From the NCBI RefSeq assembly GCF_017901135.1, contig NZ_CP072801.1, positions 3,345,501 through 3,409,500 on the forward strand: a DNA stretch of 64,000 nucleotides. Direction: 5' to 3'. Positions 18,277 to 28,210 of the stretch are shown here, piece after piece. The translations under genes and the position numbers were made by a program. The notes beneath the pieces were generated by a model, which was given only the letters and a program-made list of their open reading frames with translations, was not told the DNA's origin and did no database searches. This stretch comes from Thiothrix litoralis. GTDB taxonomy: Bacteria; Pseudomonadota; Gammaproteobacteria; Thiotrichales; Thiotrichaceae. The first letter of the stretch is position 1; each line of letters begins with the position of its first letter.

Positions 18277-19997
18277 CAGGTATTCCTACGCATTGTGCCA
18301 GCGTTTTCAGCTATTGCCCCGCCGTGGGACATGGGTTTATCCAGATAATCCGGCGCTGCTACTGCCAGCATTTCGTAAAGTTTGCGCAATTGTTGCCGGA
18401 ACAGGCGTTCAAAGTCGCGCACACTGTCCGCCGGGTTGTAATCGCCGAACCACCAGAACCAGTCGGAACCTTCACAGATCCCCAGTTGGCGGCTGGCGAG
18501 TTCCTGTTGCTGTTTATCCAAGGTGCCTGCTGCCATCACCGCATCGAAAGCGACTTTGGCGGCGGCGAGATAATCCCAGCCCCGGTTCTTGTCGACTGAA
18601 CCGATCCACGTGGAGAATGAGCCATACACCCAGCTTCCCGCGCAAATGGCAGGCAGGGGGCGCGTCGGCAAGTGGCTGGCCTCAGCAAACGTGACCATTT
18701 TGATCTGGTCGGAACTGCTGAGGGCGGCGTACAGGGCATCGAGGAAATACGTACCGTTTTTCGGGTAATATTCCCATGCATTTTCGCCATCCAGAATGAT
18801 CGAGACCACTTGTTTTGAGGCATTCTGGTTGAGGAATACCGCAATGTTTTCCAGATGTTGCACAAAATCGGCCACTGCATCGCGGGCGTGCCAGTCGCTG
18901 TATTTGAAGCCAATCAGGTCAGACAAGCCATCATCGCGGAAGAACAGGCGCACACTGCTGTCGGGTTGCTGATACGGCATGAACAGGCTGCGTTTACTGT
19001 GCTCGTCTGCGCCATCATAAGCGGACAGGCGGCAACTGTTACGCCACACACCTTCACCGGAAGCCGTCCAGCGGATACCGATTTCATCCAGCAATTGCAC
19101 AGCGTCATCGCTGATCCCGCCTTCCGAGAGCCATACGCCCTGTGGTTTCAGGCCGAAATAGTGCTCGAACACCGCAATGCCCCGTTCCAGATGCCAACGC
19201 GACCGCACTACCCCGCCGGGGTATTCGCTGGCCTGCGGCACCGGTGCTTCCGGCAAGGAACAGTGCAGGTTCTGGAAGTCATTCAGCAGCGGTACAATCG
19301 GGTGCATGTAAGGCGTCATCGACAGTTCCACCTGCCCGCGCTCCGCCAGTTTGCGGTAGCGCGGGATCAGGCTGCCCAGACAATCACGCATCACACCCAG
19401 CAAGTCGCGCCGGTCAGCCAAACTGAATTCGCTGCCCTGCTGTAACAGGCGCTGAATGATCGGCAAATCCTGCAACGATTGCCCCATCCATGCCAAGTGA
19501 TACCACGTCAGCAAATCCAGAAAGTACTGGTCGCTCAAATACGCCAGCGAACAACGGAAATGTTGGCTGCCCACCCCTGAGTCATCGGTTGCGCCAATCA
19601 TTTTGAACAGGCGCTGAAACGGTGCGTGCGGGTGGATCATGGTTGGCGCATGGCACCGCTGGCACTCGGCAATCAAGTCTGCCCGTCCCGCCGTGTCGGT
19701 GGGGACGGGAATTACCCCTGCCAGCAAGTTCAGCAATTTGTCCTGCATGGCAGTGCCCTTGCTCAAAAAGGCACTTAACTGCTGGGCGTAATCATCAATT
19801 TGCTCCAGTAAAACCGGGGCAAAGTTGACCACGGTGCGCATCCGGGCATTCTTTTCCAGATGCGCAGCCATGTCGCTGTAATCCTTGATGCCATGCAAGT
19901 AAACCCACGGCAGGCGGTATTCACCGTCTAACCCATTGCGATACCACGGCTGATGCATGTGCCAGCAGAGAACAACATTTAACTGGCCATTCGCCAT
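18276..19997 (-). CDS. Glycoside hydrolase family 57 protein
   Basis: GH57 protein of 573 residues, a retaining alpha-glucan-active fold with a seven-stranded barrel. Family marks: the N-terminal LCWHMHQPWY (His-x-His), WLSEGGISDDA holding the candidate nucleophile Glu, and IILDGENAWEYYP with the candidate acid/base Asp, followed by the helical C-terminal region. Members act as alpha-amylases, amylopullulanases, 4-alpha-glucanotransferases or branching enzymes; sequence alone does not decide which. Lying between glgC and malQ in a glycogen operon, it probably trims or remodels glycogen or maltodextrins. It overlaps the 3' end of glgC by 19 bases. Confidence 0.88.
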   Translation of the reverse strand: MANGQLNVVLCWHMHQPWYRNGLDGEYRLPWVYLHGIKDYSDMAAHLEKNARMRTVVNFAPVLLEQIDDYAQQLSAFLSKGTAMQDKLLNLLAGVIPVPTDTAGRADLIAECQRCHAPTMIHPHAPFQRLFKMIGATDDSGVGSQHFRCSLAYLSDQYFLDLLTWYHLAWMGQSLQDLPIIQRLLQQGSEFSLADRRDLLGVMRDCLGSLIPRYRKLAERGQVELSMTPYMHPIVPLLNDFQNLHCSLPEAPVPQASEYPGGVVRSRWHLERGIAVFEHYFGLKPQGVWLSEGGISDDAVQLLDEIGIRWTASGEGVWRNSCRLSAYDGADEHSKRSLFMPYQQPDSSVRLFFRDDGLSDLIGFKYSDWHARDAVADFVQHLENIAVFLNQNASKQVVSIILDGENAWEYYPKNGTYFLDALYAALSSSDQIKMVTFAEASHLPTRPLPAICAGSWVYGSFSTWIGSVDKNRGWDYLAAAKVAFDAVMAAGTLDKQQQELASRQLGICEGSDWFWWFGDYNPADSVRDFERLFRQQLRKLYEMLAVAAPDYLDKPMSHGGAIAENAGTMRRNT

Positions 19998-21307
19998 AAC
20001 ATATCCCTATCGCCTGTGCGTAATTTCTGCCCCATCATCTCCGCCGTGACCAGCACAATGCCTTCGGGCGTAACGTGGAAGCGTTTGCGGTCGAGTTCGA
20101 GGTCTTCCCCGATAATCGTACCGTCGGGGATCACCGTGCCTTTGTCGATAATGGCCTTGGTGATCCGGCAGTTCTTGCCAATGCTGACCTTGGGTAAGAT
20201 CACGCTGTCCTTGATCGAGGAATAACTTTCAATGGTGGTGGCAAAGAACACCAGCGAGCGTTTCACCCGCGCCCCGGAGAGGATGCACCCGGCTGAAATC
20301 AGCGAGTCAATCGCCTCACCCCGGCGACCGTCGTCGTCGAAGACGAATTTGGCAGGCGGGTATTGCGGCTGGTACGTCCAAATCGCCCAATCACGATTAT
20401 ACAAATTCAGTTCAGGGTCGACCGCGCACAGTTCCATATTGGCTTGCCAGTAGGAATGCACCGTGCCCACATCGCGCCAGTAGCCCGGTTCGCCTTTATC
20501 GGTGCGGAACGGGAAAGCCATCGCGGTGGAGGTGTGGATGTTGGAAGGAATAATATCCCGCCCGAAATCCCGCGAGGAATGCACTTTCGCCGCATCTTCG
20601 TACAACACCTTGTAGAGGAAGTCGCGCGAAAAAATGTAAATGCCCATCGACGCCAGCGCCATGCCCGGTTTGTCAGCAATCTCTTCCGGGTGTGCAGGCT
20701 TCTCGGTAAATTTGGTAATGCGCAAGTTTTCGTCGACTGACATTACCCCAAAGCCTTTGGCCTCTTCCACCGGCACTTCAATGCAACCGACGGTGAAATC
20801 GGCTTTGGAGTTGACGTGGTGCAACAACATCTTGGAATAATCCATGGTGTAGATGTGGTCGCCACCCAGCACCAGCACGTATTCCGGGTCATGGCGTTGC
20901 ACGATGTCGATGTTCTGGAACAAGGCGTCTGCCGTGCCCTGATACCATTCCTTTTTGCTGGTACGTTGCTGCGCGGGCAGGATTTCAACAAATTCACCGA
21001 TTTCAGCCCGCATGAAACCCCAGGCGCGTTGCAAGTGGCGGATCATGGAATGCGATTTGTACTGGGTCAGCACCCCAACGCGGCGGATGCCGGAGTTCAC
21101 ACAGTTCGACAGGGCGAAGTCGATAATGCGGTATTTGCCGCCAAACGGCACGGCAGGTTTTGCCCGCCATTGGGTCAGGTCTTTAAGGCGCGAACCTTCG
21201 CCACCTGCCAGCACCAAGGCCAGGGTTTTACGGGTGTATTCGGTGACCATTTTAGGCTCGGTGTAATAGCGGTACAGTTTCGCCTGTTGATCTTTGTCCA
21301 GTGTCAT
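19979..21307 (-). CDS. glgC: Glucose-1-phosphate adenylyltransferase (ADP-glucose pyrophosphorylase)
   Basis: Makes ADP-glucose from ATP and glucose 1-phosphate, the regulated entry step to glycogen. 442 residues with the N-terminal LVLAGGEGSRLKDLT pyrophosphorylase loop, RAKPAVPFGGKYRIIDFALS, and the glucose-1-P region TEKPAHP, followed by a C-terminal left-handed beta-helix. It lies 12 bases after pgi. Allosteric behaviour (for example fructose 1,6-bisphosphate activation, as in enteric enzymes) cannot be read from the sequence. Confidence 0.97.
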   Translation of the reverse strand: MTLDKDQQAKLYRYYTEPKMVTEYTRKTLALVLAGGEGSRLKDLTQWRAKPAVPFGGKYRIIDFALSNCVNSGIRRVGVLTQYKSHSMIRHLQRAWGFMRAEIGEFVEILPAQQRTSKKEWYQGTADALFQNIDIVQRHDPEYVLVLGGDHIYTMDYSKMLLHHVNSKADFTVGCIEVPVEEAKGFGVMSVDENLRITKFTEKPAHPEEIADKPGMALASMGIYIFSRDFLYKVLYEDAAKVHSSRDFGRDIIPSNIHTSTAMAFPFRTDKGEPGYWRDVGTVHSYWQANMELCAVDPELNLYNRDWAIWTYQPQYPPAKFVFDDDGRRGEAIDSLISAGCILSGARVKRSLVFFATTIESYSSIKDSVILPKVSIGKNCRITKAIIDKGTVIPDGTIIGEDLELDRKRFHVTPEGIVLVTAEMMGQKLRTGDRDMLWRMAS

Positions 21308-21319
21308 GGTGTGTCGTCC

Positions 21320-22972
21320 TTAATGGTGCGGCGCTTTGCCACTCTGCATCGCTGCATGGCGGCGCTGGCGATAGTGGTTGATCAGGCCATTGGTGGAAGC
21401 ATCGTGGCTGGTGACGGCTTCGGTCATATTCAGTTCGGGTTGGATGCGTTTGGCGAGTTGCTTGCCGAGTTCCACGCCCCATTGGTCGAAGGAGTTCAGG
21501 TTCCAGATAATGCCTTGCACGAAAATCTTGTGTTCGTAGAGGGCAATTAGCATTCCCAGACTGTGCGGGGTGAGCGCATCCAGTAACAGGGCGTTGCTGG
21601 GGTGGTTGCCTGCAAAGACTTTGGGAGCATGGGGTTCGCTGACACCACCGCTGATGGTTTCCTCAAGGGAGCGCCCGTGCATTAAGGCTTCGGTTTGCGC
21701 CAGAAAGTTGGCCATAAGAATGTCATGCTGCTCGTGCAAGCCGTTGGGCTGGGTGGCTGAAATGATGAAGTCCGCCGGAATCAAGCGCGTTCCCTGATGG
21801 ATCAACTGGTAAAAAGCGTGTTGCCCGTTAATGCCACTCGTGCCCCAGATGATTGGGCCGGTTTCGTAATCCACGTTGTGCCCGTCGCGGTCGACGGATT
21901 TGCCGTTACTTTCCATGTCAGCCTGTTGCAGGTACAGCGGCAAGCTGCGCAAGTAATGGTCGTAAGGCAAGATTGCTTGCGTGGCTGCCCCAAAGAAATT
22001 GCTGTACCAAACGCCTAACAGCGCCAGGATGACTGGCATATTGCGTTCAAACGGTGCTTCCCGGAAGTGTGTGTCCATCTCGTGTGCGCCACCCAGCAAG
22101 CGGCGGAAGTTGTCTGCACCGACCGCCAGCACGATGGAAAGCCCAATGGCTGACCACAGCGAATAGCGCCCGCCTACCCAGTCCCAGAAACCGAACATAT
22201 TGTCCGGGTCAATCCCGAAGTCGGTGACGGCTTCACGGTTGGTGGAAACGGCGACGAAATGCTTGGCGATATGCGCGGCATCCCCCGCGTGTTGCAGGAA
22301 CCAGTCACGCGCATAGGCGGCATTGGTCATGGTTTCCTGCGTGGTAAAGGTTTTCGAGGCGACGATGAACAGGGTGGTTTCGGGGTCGAGGGTTTCCAGT
22401 TTTTCCTTGATGTGCGCACCGTCAACGTTGGAGACATAATGCATCTCCAGCCGTGAATGCCGGTAGGTTTTGAGCGCCTGATACACCATGTGTGGGCCGA
22501 GGTCGGAACCCCCGATGCCAATGTTCACCACATCCACAATGGCTTTGCCAGTATGGCCTGTCCAAGTACCGCTGCGTACCCGCTCGGCGAATGCGCTCAT
22601 CTGGGCGATGACCGCGTTGACATCAGGCATGACATCTTCGCCATCCACCCTCACGGGTGTATTGCTTTGGTTACGCAAGGCCGTGTGCAGCACGGCACGC
22701 TGTTCGGTATTGTTGATTTTGTCGCCTTGGAACATGCGGTCGCGCCAGCCTGCCACATCGGCGACTTCCGCCAGTTGTGTCAGCAATTGCAGGGTTTCAG
22801 CGGTGATACGGTTTTTGGAATAGTCGAGCAGGATATCGCCGACTTGCAGGGAAAAGTGCTCGAAGCGTTCGGGGTCAGCCGCGAACAGTTCACGCATGTG
22901 GACGGTGCGCAGCGTTTGGTAATGGTGTTGTAAGGCATGATTGACGGTGTGGTGAAGTGGTGGCTTCTGCAT
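21320..22972 (-). CDS. pgi: Glucose-6-phosphate isomerase
   Basis: Interconverts glucose 6-phosphate and fructose 6-phosphate. 550 residues; seen are [50 protein letters not shown] and the C-terminal [16 protein letters not shown] 22972 is chosen because AAGGAGAG lies just upstream; the reading frame extends another 15 codons without a better site. As the first gene of the glycogen operon it links gluconeogenic carbon to glgC. A -10 TATAAT lies about 45 bases upstream. Confidence 0.97.
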   Translation of the reverse strand: MQKPPLHHTVNHALQHHYQTLRTVHMRELFAADPERFEHFSLQVGDILLDYSKNRITAETLQLLTQLAEVADVAGWRDRMFQGDKINNTEQRAVLHTALRNQSNTPVRVDGEDVMPDVNAVIAQMSAFAERVRSGTWTGHTGKAIVDVVNIGIGGSDLGPHMVYQALKTYRHSRLEMHYVSNVDGAHIKEKLETLDPETTLFIVASKTFTTQETMTNAAYARDWFLQHAGDAAHIAKHFVAVSTNREAVTDFGIDPDNMFGFWDWVGGRYSLWSAIGLSIVLAVGADNFRRLLGGAHEMDTHFREAPFERNMPVILALLGVWYSNFFGAATQAILPYDHYLRSLPLYLQQADMESNGKSVDRDGHNVDYETGPIIWGTSGINGQHAFYQLIHQGTRLIPADFIISATQPNGLHEQHDILMANFLAQTEALMHGRSLEETISGGVSEPHAPKVFAGNHPSNALLLDALTPHSLGMLIALYEHKIFVQGIIWNLNSFDQWGVELGKQLAKRIQPELNMTEAVTSHDASTNGLINHYRQRRHAAMQSGKAPHH

Positions 22973-23017
22973 GATCTCTCCTTGTTCGGGTGGCCGGCAG
23001 AATCTTGATTTATGCAA

Positions 23018-23023
23018 ATTATA
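23018..23023 (-). promoter_or_regulatory. Putative -10 box for the glycogen operon
   Basis: On the minus strand a perfect TATAAT lies 46-51 bases before the pgi ATG. The sequence about 17 bases further upstream has no good match to TTGACA, so an activator may be needed. It is the only convincing promoter element found ahead of the seven co-directional glycogen genes. Confidence 0.4.
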
Positions 23024-23144
23024 TGCCGGAAAACTGTTACGCCACCTTGATCTGGCGCATGTTTATTGTTGTAAACCCTGCAAGATTTTCCGCGAAACCA
23101 ACTGAACACGCAATTAAATTTTATTCATGCCAAGGGGTTTTGCA

Positions 23145-23741
23145 TCAGCAGCCACTGGTACCCACCTTGCAAGAGGCTATCCTGCCCGTTGCGGATTGTA
23201 TTTTGATTTTGTAGCGGGGGGTGGAGCCGAGATTCAGTGTTTGCTCATATTCTGTTGCGCCTGTCGCCAGGGTCAGGCTACCGCTGATACCAGCAATGCC
23301 GCCATTGGGTTTGTAGCGGAGAGTGGGCGCGGTGGATGAAGTACCCGTAATGGTAATGCCGTTGAAGTCTGGCGTGGTATCCAGCAGGATTTCTTCAGCC
23401 GCATTGGTATTACCGGGGCCATAGTTGCAGCCCGTGGCATCGACGGCACCGTAATTGCCACAATCGACAAACACGATCCAGCCATTTTCAAAGCCGCCGC
23501 TGGTAGCGCAGCCAGAGCCTGTGCTATTACGCACACACATGGTAACGGGGAATGAGCGTTTGATGGCTTCAGCACGCACGTAGTTGAGGGTGGAAACCAG
23601 TTGGTTGTTCAAGGCGGTTAGACGGTTGCTTTCAACCATTTCGCGTAGCGAGGGTGCTGCCATGGTTGCCAGAATCGCCACAATGCTGATGGTAACGAGC
23701 AGCTCAATCATGGTCAGGCCGGTTTGTGAGTACTTGCTCAT
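23145..23741 (-). CDS. GspH/FimT-type minor pseudopilin
   Basis: Type IV pilin-like protein of 198 residues. It has a short basic leader ending in Gly, then LTMIELLVTISIVAILA: a class III (prepilin peptidase) signal with Glu5 and a hydrophobic helix, followed by the GspH/FimT globular domain with several Cys (CVRNSTGSGC, CGNYG, CNYGPG and a C-terminal CKVGTSGC) that could form disulfides. Such proteins prime type IV pilus or type II secretion pseudopilus assembly. It stands alone here, without pilV, pilW, pilX or pilE beside it, with about 154 bases to the end of trkH. Confidence 0.88.
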   Translation of the reverse strand: MSKYSQTGLTMIELLVTISIVAILATMAAPSLREMVESNRLTALNNQLVSTLNYVRAEAIKRSFPVTMCVRNSTGSGCATSGGFENGWIVFVDCGNYGAVDATGCNYGPGNTNAAEEILLDTTPDFNGITITGTSSTAPTLRYKPNGGIAGISGSLTLATGATEYEQTLNLGSTPRYKIKIQSATGRIASCKVGTSGC

Positions 23742-23895
23742 GAGGTGTTCCCTTGGCTGTTATATTATTTGGGATTCATGGGAAAAAAGGCGTCCATGCC
23801 ATGCACATACTTCCTTGTGTGGCGGAGTATACAGAAGCTGATGATCGGTATGGGTACAAAGGAGATGAACGGCTTGGCAGGGCGGACTAGCCGTG

Positions 23896-25347
23896 TTATT
23901 TACGCCAGAATGCCGGGGTCAGGATCACCAGCATGGTAAACAATTCCAGTCGCCCCATCAACATGGCTAGACACAGCCACCATTTGGAGAAATCATCCAT
24001 GCTGGCAAAGTTTCCCGCGACCTCCCCCAGCCCCGGCCCAAGGTTGTTCAGTGTGGCAGCTACCGCAGAAAAAGCGGTGATCTGATCATGCCCACGTGCC
24101 ATCAAGACCAGCATGAACATCACAAATACCGCAATATATACTGAGAAAAACCCCCACACGGCTTGCACCACATCTTCGGGCAGCGGGTGGCGGTTGATTT
24201 TGATACGGATACGCGCATTGGGGTGAATCAGGCGATTCACCTCGCGTATGCCCTGTTTCACCAGCAGCAAAAAGCGGATGACTTTCATCCCCCCAGCCGT
24301 AGAAGCTGCGCACCCCCCCACAAAGCTGGCAAACAGCAACAAGACTGGCAAGAAACCGGGCCATTCGCTGTACCCGGTGGTGGTGAAGCCGGTGGTCGTA
24401 GCGATGGAGACCACATGAAACAGCGAGTGCCGCCATGCTTGTGACAGTTCCGCATGGGTTTCGGTGTAAAACAGATAAGTGGTGCTCACCAGCACCAACC
24501 CCGTCATCATGAGGGCATAGGCACGAAATTCCGAGTCGCGCAGATAGCCCCGCACACTGGCATTACGCCATGCCATGAAATGCAAACCGAAATTGACCCC
24601 GGCAAGCAGCATGAAAACAATCGCCACGGATTCAATCGCACTGTTGTCAAAGTGCCCGATACTGGAGTCATGCGTTGAAAAGCCGCCAATCGCGACCGTG
24701 CTGAAACTGTGCGAAACCGCATCGAACCAGTCCATACCCGCCACCCGGAAGGCTAGCGTACACAACACGGTTAGCGCGAGGTAGATATACCATAGCAACT
24801 TGGCCGTTTCGGTAATACGTGGAGTCAGTTTGGCATCTTTCATCGGCCCTGGTGTTTCCGCACGGTAAAGCTGCATTCCGCCGACACCCAGAATCGGCAA
24901 GATAGCCACGGCGAGCACAATGATCCCCATGCCGCCCAGCCACTGCAATTCCTGTCGGTAAAACAGCACGGAACGGGGTAAGCCATCCAGCCCGACAATG
25001 ACCGTTGCCCCGGTGGTTGTCAGGCCGGAAATGGATTCAAATATCGCATCGGTTGCTGAAATTTCGACAGCATCCGACAAGATAAACGGGAGCGAGCCTG
25101 AAACACCCAGTACTACCCAGAACAGTACCACAATCAGGAAGCCATCCCGCGAGCGCAATTCCCCTCGCTGTCGATGCATCGGTAGCCACAGCAAGCCCCC
25201 CCCTGCCAGCAGCAAGGCCATACTTTTCCAGAATGGCAGGGTATCGGGGTCGCCCATTACCTTGCCAATCAGGATAGGCGGCAACATGGTCAAGCTGAAT
25301 ACCATCAGTAATAGACCCAGTACCCGTTGTATGACTTTGAACTGCAC
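23896..25347 (-). CDS. trkH: Trk potassium transporter membrane subunit, second copy
   Basis: 483-residue polytopic membrane protein with the four pore-loop repeats of the TrkH/KtrB superfamily: filter regions SGLTTTGATV, VAIGGFSTHDSS, ATTTGFTTTGYS and LNNLGPGLGEVAGNF, each with its central glycine. With TrkA it imports potassium. It is closely related to the trkH gene just upstream (same length, long shared blocks such as LLWLP, ITETAKLLWY and GGMGIIVLAVAILP) and lies 16 bases after it, a tandem duplication. The third filter loop keeps the classic TTTGF form, unlike its partner. Confidence 0.94.
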   Translation of the reverse strand: MQFKVIQRVLGLLLMVFSLTMLPPILIGKVMGDPDTLPFWKSMALLLAGGGLLWLPMHRQRGELRSRDGFLIVVLFWVVLGVSGSLPFILSDAVEISATDAIFESISGLTTTGATVIVGLDGLPRSVLFYRQELQWLGGMGIIVLAVAILPILGVGGMQLYRAETPGPMKDAKLTPRITETAKLLWYIYLALTVLCTLAFRVAGMDWFDAVSHSFSTVAIGGFSTHDSSIGHFDNSAIESVAIVFMLLAGVNFGLHFMAWRNASVRGYLRDSEFRAYALMMTGLVLVSTTYLFYTETHAELSQAWRHSLFHVVSIATTTGFTTTGYSEWPGFLPVLLLFASFVGGCAASTAGGMKVIRFLLLVKQGIREVNRLIHPNARIRIKINRHPLPEDVVQAVWGFFSVYIAVFVMFMLVLMARGHDQITAFSAVAATLNNLGPGLGEVAGNFASMDDFSKWWLCLAMLMGRLELFTMLVILTPAFWRK

Positions 25348-25363
25348 TAAACCTCAAATACTG

Positions 25364-26815
25364 TTAGCGTCGCCAGAAGGCAGGCGTCAGTAATACTAGC
25401 ACAGTAAACAGCTCCAGCCGCCCCATTAGCATAGCGAGCGACAACCACCATTTAGAAAAGTCATTCAGCCCGGCAAAATTGGAGGAAACATCACCCAAAC
25501 CAACACCCATATTGTTCAACGTGGCAGCCACCGCAGAAAAGGCCGTCACCTGATCAGCACCCGCTGCGATCAGGCCGAGCATGAAAACGGTAAATACCGC
25601 GATATACATGGCAAAAAATCCCCAGATGGATTTCACGATTTGCTCGGATACGGGTTCTCCATTGATCTTGATGTGAAGATGGGCAGTGGGGTGTGGTAAT
25701 AACGTGACTTCACGGATACCTTGTTTCATCAACAACAGGAAGCGGATAACTTTGATGCCCCCGCCTGTTGAACCCGCACAGCCGCCGACAAAACTGGAAA
25801 AGATCAGCAAGGTTGGCAACAGGTTGGGCCAGGCTGAATGATCGGTGACGACCAAGCCTGTCGAGGTCATCACCGATGTCACATGGAACAATGCGTAACG
25901 GAAAGCCTGCTCAGGGTCGGTGATGGTATGAAAGCCCAGCAACAAAGCAAAGGCTGTCAGGGTCAGTAACACAATCACACTGATATAGGCACGGAACTCC
26001 GAATCCCGCCAATAAAGCCCCGGTTTGCGGCGGCTCCACACCACAAAATGCAGGCTAAAATTCATGCCTGCCAGTAACATGAATAGGATGCTGATGTAAT
26101 CAATCGCACTGCTGTCAAAATAAGCCATGCTGGAATCATGGGTAGAAAATCCCCCGGTGGATAACACCGAAAACGCATGACAAACCGCATCAAACCAGCT
26201 CATGCCTGCAATACGATAGGCCAGCACACACAACAGTGTCAGTGCCAGATACACATACCACAACAGTTTGGCGGTTTCGGTAATGCGCGGGGTCAGCTTG
26301 GCATCCTTGATCGGGCCTGGGGTTTCTGCCCGGTAGAGCTGCATTCCCCCCACCCCCAGCATAGGCAGGATGGCAACCGCCAGCACAATGATACCCATCC
26401 CCCCCAACCAATGCAGTTCCATGCGGTAAAAGTTCAGGGAGCGAGGCAAGCTGTCAATGCCCACCAGAACTGTTGCGCCCGTGGTGGTGAAACCTGAAAC
26501 TGTTTCAAAAAAAGCATCTGCCGCACTCAAGTCCAACTGGTCTTCCAGTAGGAAAGGTACTGCCCCTGCCGCACTCAGGGTTGTCCAGAACAACACGGCG
26601 ATCAGGAAGCCATCGCGCAGGCGCAGGTCACGCCGTTCCCGGTGTACCGGCAGCCACAGCAGAAATCCCACCAACAGGGTCAGCAGAAAACCATCGAAAA
26701 AGGGCGCTAGCTGGGGGTCGCCCATCACCCAGCCTACCAGCACCGGCGGTAACATGGTTAGGCTGAAGACCATGATCAGTAAGCCCAGAATCCGCTGAAT
26801 GACTTTGTACTGCAT
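25364..26815 (-). CDS. trkH: Trk potassium transporter membrane subunit, first copy
   Basis: 483-residue TrkH paralogue directly after trkA. The filter loops read SGFTTTGATV, LSTGGFSTHDSS, MTSTGLVVTDHS and LNNMGVGLGDVSSNF; all four glycines are present, but the third loop deviates from the usual TTTGF/Y pattern (STGLVV). The two copies may differ in ion selectivity or kinetics, or form a mixed dimer, since TrkH works as a dimer with a TrkA ring. Two trkH genes per genome are not rare (trkG and trkH in E. coli), but side-by-side copies after trkA are less usual. Confidence 0.94.
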   Translation of the reverse strand: MQYKVIQRILGLLIMVFSLTMLPPVLVGWVMGDPQLAPFFDGFLLTLLVGFLLWLPVHRERRDLRLRDGFLIAVLFWTTLSAAGAVPFLLEDQLDLSAADAFFETVSGFTTTGATVLVGIDSLPRSLNFYRMELHWLGGMGIIVLAVAILPMLGVGGMQLYRAETPGPIKDAKLTPRITETAKLLWYVYLALTLLCVLAYRIAGMSWFDAVCHAFSVLSTGGFSTHDSSMAYFDSSAIDYISILFMLLAGMNFSLHFVVWSRRKPGLYWRDSEFRAYISVIVLLTLTAFALLLGFHTITDPEQAFRYALFHVTSVMTSTGLVVTDHSAWPNLLPTLLIFSSFVGGCAGSTGGGIKVIRFLLLMKQGIREVTLLPHPTAHLHIKINGEPVSEQIVKSIWGFFAMYIAVFTVFMLGLIAAGADQVTAFSAVAATLNNMGVGLGDVSSNFAGLNDFSKWWLSLAMLMGRLELFTVLVLLTPAFWRR

Positions 26816-26827
26816 AAGCCTGATGCG

Positions 26828-28201
26828 TCAGAAGTAGTGGAGGCCAACCTGGAAGAGTTTTTCCACGGCAGGTACATAGCGTTTGTCGGTCACGAGCATG
26901 ATGATGTGATCTTCTGCCTGTACAATGATGTCATGGGCTGCCATCAGAATGTTTTCGCCACGGATGATTGCGCCAATGGTGGTGCCGGGTGGGAGTTTGA
27001 TTTCATCCAGCCGTCGGCCCACCACACGGGAGGTTTTGTAGTCGCCGTGGGCAACCACTTCGATGGCTTCGGCAGAACCCCGGCGCAGCGCGTGTACGGC
27101 CACAATGTCGCCCCGGCGGATGTGGGTCAGCAACGCCCCGATGGTGATTTGCTGGGGGGAAATGGCAAGGTCGATGCTGCTTTCCACCAGATCAATGTAG
27201 CTGGGGCGATTAATCAGGCACATGACCCGTCTTGCCCCTAAACGTTTGGCGAGCATGGAGGAGAGGATATTGGCTTCGTCATCATTGGTGATGGCGACAA
27301 ATACATCGGTGTTTTCGATGTTTTCTTCGATCAGCAAGTTTTCGTCGGCGGCATCGCCTTCCAGCACGATGGTTTTGTCGAGGCGCTCGGCTAGTTTGGC
27401 GGCGCGGTCATTGTTTTTTTCAATGATTTTGACCTGATAACGCGAGGCTTCCAGCAAGCGTGCCAGCCGGTTGCCGATATTGCCGCCACCCGCCAGCATG
27501 ATGCGCTTGTAAGGTTTATCCAGTTTGCGCAGCTCACTGATAATGGCGCGGATGTGTTTGGGGCTGGCGATAAACAGAATTTCATCGTTGACTTCGACAA
27601 TGGTGTCTTCGCTGGCCTTGATGGGCTTGCCTTTGCGGAAAATGGCGGCGACGCGTGCTTCCACGCCGGGCATGTGTTCACGCATGGCTTTCAGAGGGGA
27701 GCCAATCAGTGGGCCGTCATGCAGTGCCTTGACCCCGACCATTTGCACTTTGCCGTCGGCGAAGTTGATGATTTGCAAGGCTCCGGGGTGGGAAATCAGG
27801 CGGAAAATGTGTTCCGTGACCAGTTGTTCCGGGCTGATCAACACATCAATGGGCACGGACTCGGGGGTGAACAGCTCCTTGTGATCGAGGTAGTGCGAGG
27901 AGCGGATACGGGCAATCTTGGTCGGCGTGTGGTAGAGGGTATGCGCAATCTGGCAGGCTACCATATTGATTTCGTCGCTGTTGGTGACGGCAATGATCAT
28001 GTCGGCGTCTTCTATCCCGGCGCGTTCCAGCACGCGCGGGTAGGAAGCTTGACCGACTTCCACCCGTACATCCAGTTTTTCACGCAAGTCCCGTAAGGCG
28101 GCGGCATTAGTGTCGACGATGGTCACATCGTTATCTTCGTTCGCCAGTGAGGCTGCGACGGAATGGCCTACTTGCCCCGCGCCCAGGATCAGGATTTTCA
28201 T
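26828..28201 (-). CDS. trkA: Trk potassium uptake regulator TrkA
   Basis: Peripheral NAD(H)-binding gating subunit of the Trk system, 457 residues. Two Rossmann RCK halves are visible: [16 protein letters not shown] at the N-terminus and [17 protein letters not shown] near residue 235, each followed by a TrkA-C domain. It forms a ring on the TrkH dimer and couples transport to nucleotide state. The order trkA-trkH downstream of ntrYX is the conserved gammaproteobacterial arrangement. Confidence 0.97.
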   Translation of the reverse strand: MKILILGAGQVGHSVAASLANEDNDVTIVDTNAAALRDLREKLDVRVEVGQASYPRVLERAGIEDADMIIAVTNSDEINMVACQIAHTLYHTPTKIARIRSSHYLDHKELFTPESVPIDVLISPEQLVTEHIFRLISHPGALQIINFADGKVQMVGVKALHDGPLIGSPLKAMREHMPGVEARVAAIFRKGKPIKASEDTIVEVNDEILFIASPKHIRAIISELRKLDKPYKRIMLAGGGNIGNRLARLLEASRYQVKIIEKNNDRAAKLAERLDKTIVLEGDAADENLLIEENIENTDVFVAITNDDEANILSSMLAKRLGARRVMCLINRPSYIDLVESSIDLAISPQQITIGALLTHIRRGDIVAVHALRRGSAEAIEVVAHGDYKTSRVVGRRLDEIKLPPGTTIGAIIRGENILMAAHDIIVQAEDHIIMLVTDKRYVPAVEKLFQVGLHYF

Positions 28202-28210
28202 AAAGTGCGG

